Shown: positions 58,190 to 64,000 of the stretch, piece by piece
Layout of the letters: the number at the start of each line of letters is the position of its first letter
How positions within the stretch are numbered: the first letter of the stretch is position 1
Source: Blastobasis lacticolella
Lineage: Eukaryota; Arthropoda; Insecta; Lepidoptera; Blastobasidae
Direction of reading: 5' to 3'
DNA length: 64,000 bases
Assembly: GCA_905147135.1 (NCBI GenBank)
Contig: LR990056.1
Span: 16,936,001-17,000,000 of the forward strand
Position numbers and translations under genes: made by a program
The notes under the pieces: generated by a model
What the model saw: the letters and a program-made list of their open reading frames with translations, nothing else
What the model was told of the DNA's origin: nothing
The model's database searches: none

Positions 58190-60440
58190 TGAAAGTTTTC
58201 ACAGCAATCTGATCGGTTATCGGTATTTACGCCAATGTCAAGGGCGAGCATGCAACGCTCTCGTTTCGATCGATGCGGAACTATCGGCAAATACGTTGGG
58301 AGGCGTACGGTGCATGGCTGTTCTGTTTAGAATCCTCTGCGGGTTTAGTGCGTGGTCCACATGCTTTAATATGCAGCCTTATTAATGTGATGTGATGTTA
58401 CGCGACATTAGAGCCATACTGGACTTACGCCCCACGTGTATACGGACCTGTTTGTGTATATGCCTGCGGGCTTTATGATGCGATGCGTCAGATCGCGTCA
58501 TCACGCACCCCACACGCGTTCTGGCGCACAGGCCGTGGGATTTGGTTGCTTTAGCGACGTAACGCAGGCCAAGTGTGTTGCTAAATTTCGATTTTTCATA
58601 CATTTACTATGATGATGTCCCATGCATCACGTACGCCACATCACATCACTCCAATGTGGCGCTACCTGTACGGAATTTTGGAGTTTCACCACTCCGCATT
58701 CAAGCGGCTGATACATGGCGCTTACTATCGATATTGAACTTGAGGCGGCTGATCGTTACCGTTGTTCCTTTGCCCATTTTCGCGGTAAATGTTTACCCCA
58801 ATGTCAAGAGCGAGCACGCGACGCTGTCATTTCGATCGATGCGGAACTATCGGTGCATTGCGCGATGAACGTTTGCTGGAGTCTATAGTTTACAGTGTCA
58901 AGCGGAAACCCTACATGACTGAGACTTGAGTCCGCTAGTGACATAATTGAGTTGTAATTGGATTACAATAGCAGCTCAACGGCAGTTTTAATTGTAGCAG
59001 AATACCAAAAAATTGAGCTTTGATTTCGATATATTCGATAAATTAGTAAATCAGCGTTGAGGCCCTGTTCTATTCTGAGTCATCTGCGCGTTTAGTACGT
59101 AATACGGTTTGCCTGAAAACGGCAATGGATTAAGAAACTTTGTAATTTCATTGCGCAATCTTTATGAGGATCATGGCCGTTATTATCGGGTAGTTGATGA
59201 TGGGTGATGAGTGATGGCTAATCGTCCGCTGTGGTACTTTTTCCCATTTTCTCGGTTATCAGTGTTTACGCCAATGTTACGGGCGAGCACGCGACGCTCT
59301 CGTGACGATCAAAGCGGAACTATCGGCGCACGTTGGCTTTAGTCAGGGATGTTAGATGCCAAGTCAAAAATTATGGCACAGGCCTGTCAAAATTCTGGTA
59401 CTTTAAAGCAACCTTACGTGCATACAGTATTGTCTATTTTGCGTTGTCATAAGGCGCCGTGAACGAAGCGGGCGAGATAAAGTCATATAGCTGGATTGAT
59501 GTAAAATTATGGTACTTTTGCGTACCATAATGGAAATACGATGGTACATGGTACGAACACCTGGAAAATGGTACGTGTACCATAATTATGGTACGTATAA
59601 CATCCCTGGCTTTAGTTAGGAGCTAGTGTAACAGTCTGCTCAGCGTCCAGCGAACGTCATGATTCGGCTGTATGGCTGGGTCTATAGTAGGTGCCAAATA
59701 TATTGGCCGTAGCGGTCGTTGACCTCGGAACTTATTCGTAAAAGAACAGCGATTGTTGTACAAATTATTTGTAAAAATACCGTTTTAGTCAATAACTAGC
59801 TAACATTGTTTTAAATGACTAGTAACTGCACTTTTACTAAAATTCTCACTATTTCTTAAATATTACATGAACAATATTAAAAATTCATAAAATTTTGACG
59901 AATACGTTTATTTATTGCAATAAAATTTTGTTAGCACCTGAACCCATGAAATCGATGATACGAAATCCCAAAAGTAATAATTTCAATCATTGAAAGCCGA
60001 GAATTGTTGGCAACCAAGTTACATAATTAGCCTACTGTTGTTAGCATCTAATAATCGTTAATCGACTAGTATTTTGCGGTATTGGGCCGGATATTACTTC
60101 TATTTTCGCGGTTATCGGTGTTTACTGTTTACGCCAATGTCAAGGGCGCGCACGTGGCGATCGAATGCTGGTCTACGCGGAACTAGTCGCCGCTTTCGCG
60201 TTCCACATTGAGATATAGACAGACAACCATTCGGCCTGTTATTAGTATCTAATAATTGGATATCGACTAGTATTTAATGGTGTTTGGTTGGATATTAGGT
60301 CCATTTTCGTGGATATATGTGTTTACTGTTTACGCCAATGTCAAGGGCGCGCACGTGGCGATCGAATGCGGGTCTACGCGGAACTAATCGGTGCATTGTA
60401 AGACTCACGTTTGCTAGTTGTCTGCTGTATTTCTTCGTGT
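58190..60440 (+). repeat. Five-copy dispersed motif cluster (unit core about 80-90 bp)
   Basis: The core 'gttatcggt.tttacgccaa', 'tgtcaagggcgagcacgcga', 'cgctctcgtttcgatcgatg', 'cggaactatcgg' occurs near 58215, 58785, 59250, 60110 and 60315. The last two are modified alike ('gcgcgcacgtggcgatcgaa'), so they form a younger pair about 205 bases apart. A flanking block ('gttctgtttagaatcctctg' / 'gttctattctgagtcatctg', then 'cgggtttagtgcg' or 'cgcgtttagtacg') accompanies the first and second copies. No ORF or terminal repeats. Confidence 0.82.
59935..60055 (-). repeat. Inverted partner of the 42.77-kb repeat
   Basis: Contains 'aacccatgaaatcgatgata', 'cgaaatccc', 'tttcaatcattgaaa', 'gagaattgttggcaacc' and 'aagttacataattagcc', the reverse complement of the order at 42765-42890. 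It is embedded in the motif cluster. Confidence 0.75.
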
Positions 60441-60521
60441 TTTCGCGTACCAGATTGATAGACGGACAGCTGTATGTTCGATTCATTAGTACATAAATGC
60501 GAACGTTTTTGATGAAATTTG

Positions 60522-60615
60522 GCAGTACATACATACATAAAGCTCACGCGTGTGTCCCACGGGTGGGGTAGGCAGAGACTATGGGCCGCCACTTTGTTCT
60601 ATCGCGACAACTCCC
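60522..60615 (-). repeat. Dispersed repeat I
   Basis: Minus-strand copy: 'acatacataaagctcacgcg', 'tgtcccacgggtggggtagg' and 'cagagactatgggccgccac', ending 'tttgttctatcg'. Confidence 0.78.
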
Positions 60616-60619
60616 TAGC

Positions 60620-60775
60620 CTGGCATATATCCGCAACTCTTTTCATATATCTTCTTTTAGTCTTGCCAATTCGGACCCCAGCTTTGGCAATTTTGCAGTA
60701 ATATAGCTTATATCCCAGAATAGCACATTGGCTATAATTTATCCCGAAATTAAATGTGTTTTCGTGGCAACAGGT
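60620..60775 (+). repeat. Helitron-like repeat segment
   Basis: Contains 'agtaatatagcttatatccc', 'agaatagcacattggctata' and 'tttatcccgaaattaaatg', parallel to 17.4 kb. Confidence 0.5.
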
Positions 60776-62175
60776 CTGGAATGTTATAACCGAATCGTGA
60801 AGTCTGGCAATAAACTTAATTTGTACATCATCTCATCAACTCATAATAATGCCTCTACCTGTATATCATATCCAAAAATCGCGGATACCTGACCTTTTGC
60901 AAGGCAGGTACGCTTTTTTCGAACTAATTTATTCAGCTTTTATTTTAATACGGGTCTTTTACTACGTATCTTAGTTAAGGAGTAGCCTAATACATACAGC
61001 CGCAAGCCAGCCCACAGTCTATGCGGCACCCCATAGTAACTAGCTACCGCAGTAGAAAGCAGGTACACAACGCAAGGTCGTCGATATTTTCGCGGCGCTA
61101 CGCGAGTACTCTTATCAGCTGTTTTCTATTTATATGTAACGCGTCGACACGTCCAAAGAGGATTACGCGTCTCTAGATACAGCCTTGCGGGGTGTCTTTG
61201 TAATGCAAAATCGCACTGGGAAGCGCCATGATGGTTATAGCAATTTCAGTACAATGTGAAGGTGGAGAGAGTTCCATTTCAAATGGCACGAGTTTCAAGT
61301 TGCACGTTTAATATCCGCAATTCGACGTGAAAAGGCGATACTCGTACATTCCTTCGTCGCGACTACCTATCGTCTTTTAAAATTCGAATAAAATTCTCCT
61401 CCGTTAAAGGAAATACCGGGGTAAATGACACTTGGTACCATCCGTGTCGTTATTCGCCGGGGTTGGGGCTACCGGGACTTTTCTGGAGGGGGATTATATT
61501 TCCCGTCAGCCCCGTAAGGCGACCTAGCGAAAGTGACTCCGAGCGACGTGTAACGATATCCGTATCAAACCCAAAATCAATTATGAATTGTGTCGCGAAT
61601 TGTCTCAGGGGGAATCCGCAACGTGGGTCACGTGGCTCTCCACCAAGTTGTGTGAAGCGCATGCGCGCCCTTTCACGTCACGTTGCCGGCTGGGGATTGT
61701 TGAAATGTTGGTACATCGATTTGCCGCGCCGCCCGGTGTCCGTGGATTCCTGGGGGTCTGAAATGCCACATTAGTGTTTGTGTTAAACCCTCACACCATT
61801 AAAGGGGTCCAATTACCAAGGGTGCTGATGCAATTAAAACTAATCAAGATACTCGAACAATAGTTTACTCCTCAAAAATTAGGTTAATATACAAATCTCT
61901 CTAAAACACTTTCGACAGCGAACTTGCTCCCGCGATGTAGAATAATAACTCAAACATGTACAACGCCATCTATTGGACATTATCCGAACTTAACGCTGTA
62001 CAGTTTGAGTTCCACAAACTTATCTGATCCGGTGGCGAAAACTGGAACTAAGTGACGCAAACTTTAATTGTCATGTCAATATCGCGACGCTGTAGATAAG
62101 TTTGAGACAACTTAATATGAAACGATAATGTGACCTCCTTAAGCCCCTCAAGACTCGTGCAGTGTCTGTTTACAG
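60776..62175. other. No confident gene
   Basis: A GC-richer stretch at 61440-61780 has open frames on both strands without motifs or matched splice sites. Upstream exons of the 62.2-kb terminal exon were looked for here and not found. Confidence 0.45.
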
Positions 62176-62347
62176 GGTTTGCACCCGGGGTGTGGTCTAC
62201 GGATCCCTAGATCCAGTTTTGAACCCATCGTTTACAGGCAACCACCTGTTAAAACACCACCCAGAGTTCAAAAATGAAGTCTGTCTACATCCAGAGATGG
62301 ACTTCTTTGAATCGCATGCCAGCTTAGAAAAAGAACTGGGTGTTTGA
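62176..62347 (+). CDS. Probable terminal coding exon of an unidentified gene
   Basis: Acceptor 'gtctgtttacag', then a frame entered with one base completing a codon (incoming phase 2). It encodes VCTRGVVYGSLDPVLNPSFT, GNHLLKHHPEFKNEVCLHPE and MDFFESHASLEKELGV, ending at TGA. Two AATAAA signals follow 47-60 bases later. Codon use is balanced and the peptide looks globular, with a His/Glu-rich middle. The splice acceptor could also be an internal artefact. I do not recognise the family. It does not continue PP1 exon 4: that exon ends in phase 1 and would hit a stop here. Confidence 0.6.
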
Positions 62348-62393
62348 ATGCAGACTATATTGAACAATTGATATGATTGATTGGTTGATAGGT

Positions 62394-62411
62394 AATAAAA
62401 TGACGAATAAA
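62394..62411 (+). terminator. Polyadenylation signals for the 62.2-kb exon
   Basis: AATAAA at 62394-62399 and again at 62406-62411, shortly after the TGA stop, with T-rich sequence about 25 bases on. This supports the exon being 3'-terminal. Confidence 0.6.
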
Positions 62412-63565
62412 TACAATACTTACATATTATTGTAATAATCAAATCAATTATAGCTATTGATTGAAAATTCGTATAACTAGTCGGAAATTCCCACGAACAG
62501 TATTACTCTACCTACAATTAAGCGTGTTTAAGTTGCGAAGCTTCCATTACAGTTAGTACACTTTATGAATATTCAATCCAATTAAAATAACGCTTTTCGG
62601 GAACAACGAAACCGGGTCGCGTAAACCTTTGGCAGCAGCTTACAACAAAAGCTCTAGAGCATTAATTAATTAACACAGGCCTTTACGAACAACAAAGAGA
62701 GGTCCCACATAACCTATTTTCTTTATATAAAACTCCCCCGGGCGTAGAGGTCGTGAACTCTGCGTAAATATGTTACCCTCTTTATGCGTAAATATGTTAC
62801 CCCCGGCCAAGAAGTAATACTAGTAACCTGACGTTCCGTTTTGGCTGGAGCCGGCCAACCGTCAGTGGCAGTTGATACAAATCTTAGAGCCGATTTATCA
62901 ATCCTCAGATAAAATTTATCTGGCCGATTAAGTAATATACTGCCAAATTAAAACAAACTATTATCCTTCACTTACATATGAACCATGGACACAATTTTAT
63001 TTTAGACGTCTAATAACTTATCAGACTGATATGTTTGAAAAATCGGCCCTTAACTGAGTACAAAATAAAGTCACTTTTGGATTCATTAAGATTACGACCT
63101 TGGTCGGACTTCCGGCCACGTACTCTGTACCCAAAAGCGACTTAATTTTATTCTGCTTAAGGATTACTATCAACTGTAACTGACGTTTGCTCGGCTCTAG
63201 CCAAATCAGAGCGTCTGGTACTAGTTTAAGAATATGGATACCATCACCCTTTCTAGTCCAGCCGACTTGACATAGTTCGTGCGTGTTCCGGTGGGAAGGA
63301 TAAGGTAGCCAGCGTTATGAGTCTCTACAGCTTAATCCCTGACTCGCACTACCAGCGCAATTACAGGTATGAAGCATTTCATCTTAGTCTTCTCAGTGAC
63401 AATTAGTACATTAATATGATACCATGAAGCTGGTCTGATGATGTAGTCGGAAGGTGGTCACAGGAACTAATTAAACGTAATAAGATAACCTCATCGTGTT
63501 TGGGTTCTTTGAAGTCTTGATGGGTAGGTACTATAACGCGCGATGAAAGCTTGTTATTTGTTTTT
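62412..63565. other. No gene; small repeats
   Basis: A short duplication 'gcgtaaatatgttaccc' occurs near 62761 and 62785. An imperfect inverted pair, 'gtacaaaataaagtcacttt' near 63059 and 'aaaagcgacttaattttatt' near 63132, suggests a small foldback remnant. Confidence 0.5.
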
Positions 63566-63569
63566 TATG

Positions 63570-63802
63570 TCATACTGTAGGCTAACAGGCAAGCGGGCCA
63601 CCTGCTGGAAAGTGGTCACCACTGCCTATAGACATTAGCAACACCAAGAGTACCGCCAATGCGTTGCCCACCTCTATAACACGTTTCTCTGGCAGCAAAA
63701 AGACAAATGCCCCTCCACTGCCAAAGCCACGGTTCCCCAAATCCCCACCCCATGGAGCTCTGGAAACCTTACTCACCGGCAGAAACACAACACTATTTAA
63801 AA
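63570..63802 (-). repeat. SINE-4 (LINE-B-tailed), copy 3
   Basis: Minus orientation, from the complement of the 'cataaaaaa' tail to 'gtttccagagctccatgggg' and 'gtttctgccggtgagtaagg'. Almost identical to the 51.4-kb copy. Confidence 0.93.
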
Positions 63803-63854
63803 GAGTATTACATATTATGTTATGAAACAATATTTTTCATTTGAGAACTTTTAC

Positions 63855-63945
63855 ATACTCACATATCGGTTCACCATGTCCCCCGTAGACGTACTTCCAC
63901 TTACTACGGTCACGCCTGACTGACACACCTCTCTCGCTCCTGAAA
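63855..63945. repeat. Dispersed repeat H, copy 2
   Basis: Contains 'tactcacatatcggttcacc', 'cccccgtagacgtacttcca', 'cttactacggtcacgcctga' and 'ctctctcgctcctg', parallel to 49.83 kb. Confidence 0.65.
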
Positions 63946-64000
63946 TATAAATAAGCAAGCGACGGCAGCTTTCTGAACTTCGTGCTCGCACCTAACGAGG

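Noticed and set aside
61463..61774. 103-codon plus-strand ORF as the upstream exon of the 62.2-kb gene
   Set aside because: No acceptor/donor pair gives the required phase, and both strands are equally open because of GC content.
62176..62220. Splicing PP1 exon 4 onto the 62.2-kb exon as an alternative C-terminus
   Set aside because: Exon 4 ends in phase 1. Joined at this acceptor the frame reads a stop within about a dozen codons, so it cannot be the PP1 continuation.

Overview
The window looks like nuclear DNA from a lepidopteran insect, most probably a moth. It is AT-rich, has spliced protein-coding genes with canonical GT/AG introns, and is saturated with repeat types familiar from moths and butterflies: tRNA-derived SINEs ending in short ATG/GATG tails, many 5'-truncated non-LTR (LINE) tails, foldback MITEs and Helitron-like ends. 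No prokaryotic operon, CRISPR array or rRNA gene is visible. The species call is an inference from repeat style and the protein phosphatase sequence; it was not checked against a database.

Host genes are few. (1) At 387-1701 (+) I reconstruct the last three exons of an unidentified gene. Two exons with GC-rich third positions join in phase across a GTGAGT donor, and a third in-phase exon ends at a TAA overlapping an AATAAA signal. (2) At 10549-15597 (+) lie the first four coding exons of a PP1-type serine/threonine phosphatase catalytic subunit. The frame is continuous for 176 codons and stops just before the segment that should carry the CCHGG metal ligand. I found no remaining exons, so the rest is either beyond the window or missing from this assembly. 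(3) At 62176-62347 (+) is a probable terminal exon of another unidentified gene, followed by two AATAAA signals.

Everything else is transposon-derived or unassigned. At 4800-6845 is the 5' part of a LINE: a CpG-rich leader, an ORF1 remnant and an ORF2 endonuclease domain, cut off before the reverse transcriptase. C-terminal tails of at least four other LINE families are scattered through the window. SINE-1 (tRNA head, body, GGGACATTAACGCC-like tail) has about twelve copies. SINE-2 (about 260 bp, no clear tRNA head) has nine, one with a perfect 20-bp target-site duplication. SINE-3 has one. A SINE-like family (three copies near 32.2, 51.4 and 63.8 kb) shares its 3' end with a LINE tail at 54.3 kb.

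Four foldback MITE families, a near-perfect 123-bp hairpin, a 21-bp tandem repeat beside an orphan TATA-type promoter, a degenerate ~80-bp satellite, and a five-copy dispersed motif cluster at 58.2-60.5 kb are the most distinctive structures outside known families. If PP1 continues past the window, intron 4 would exceed 48 kb and would enclose the 62-kb terminal exon. That conflict is the main structural puzzle here.
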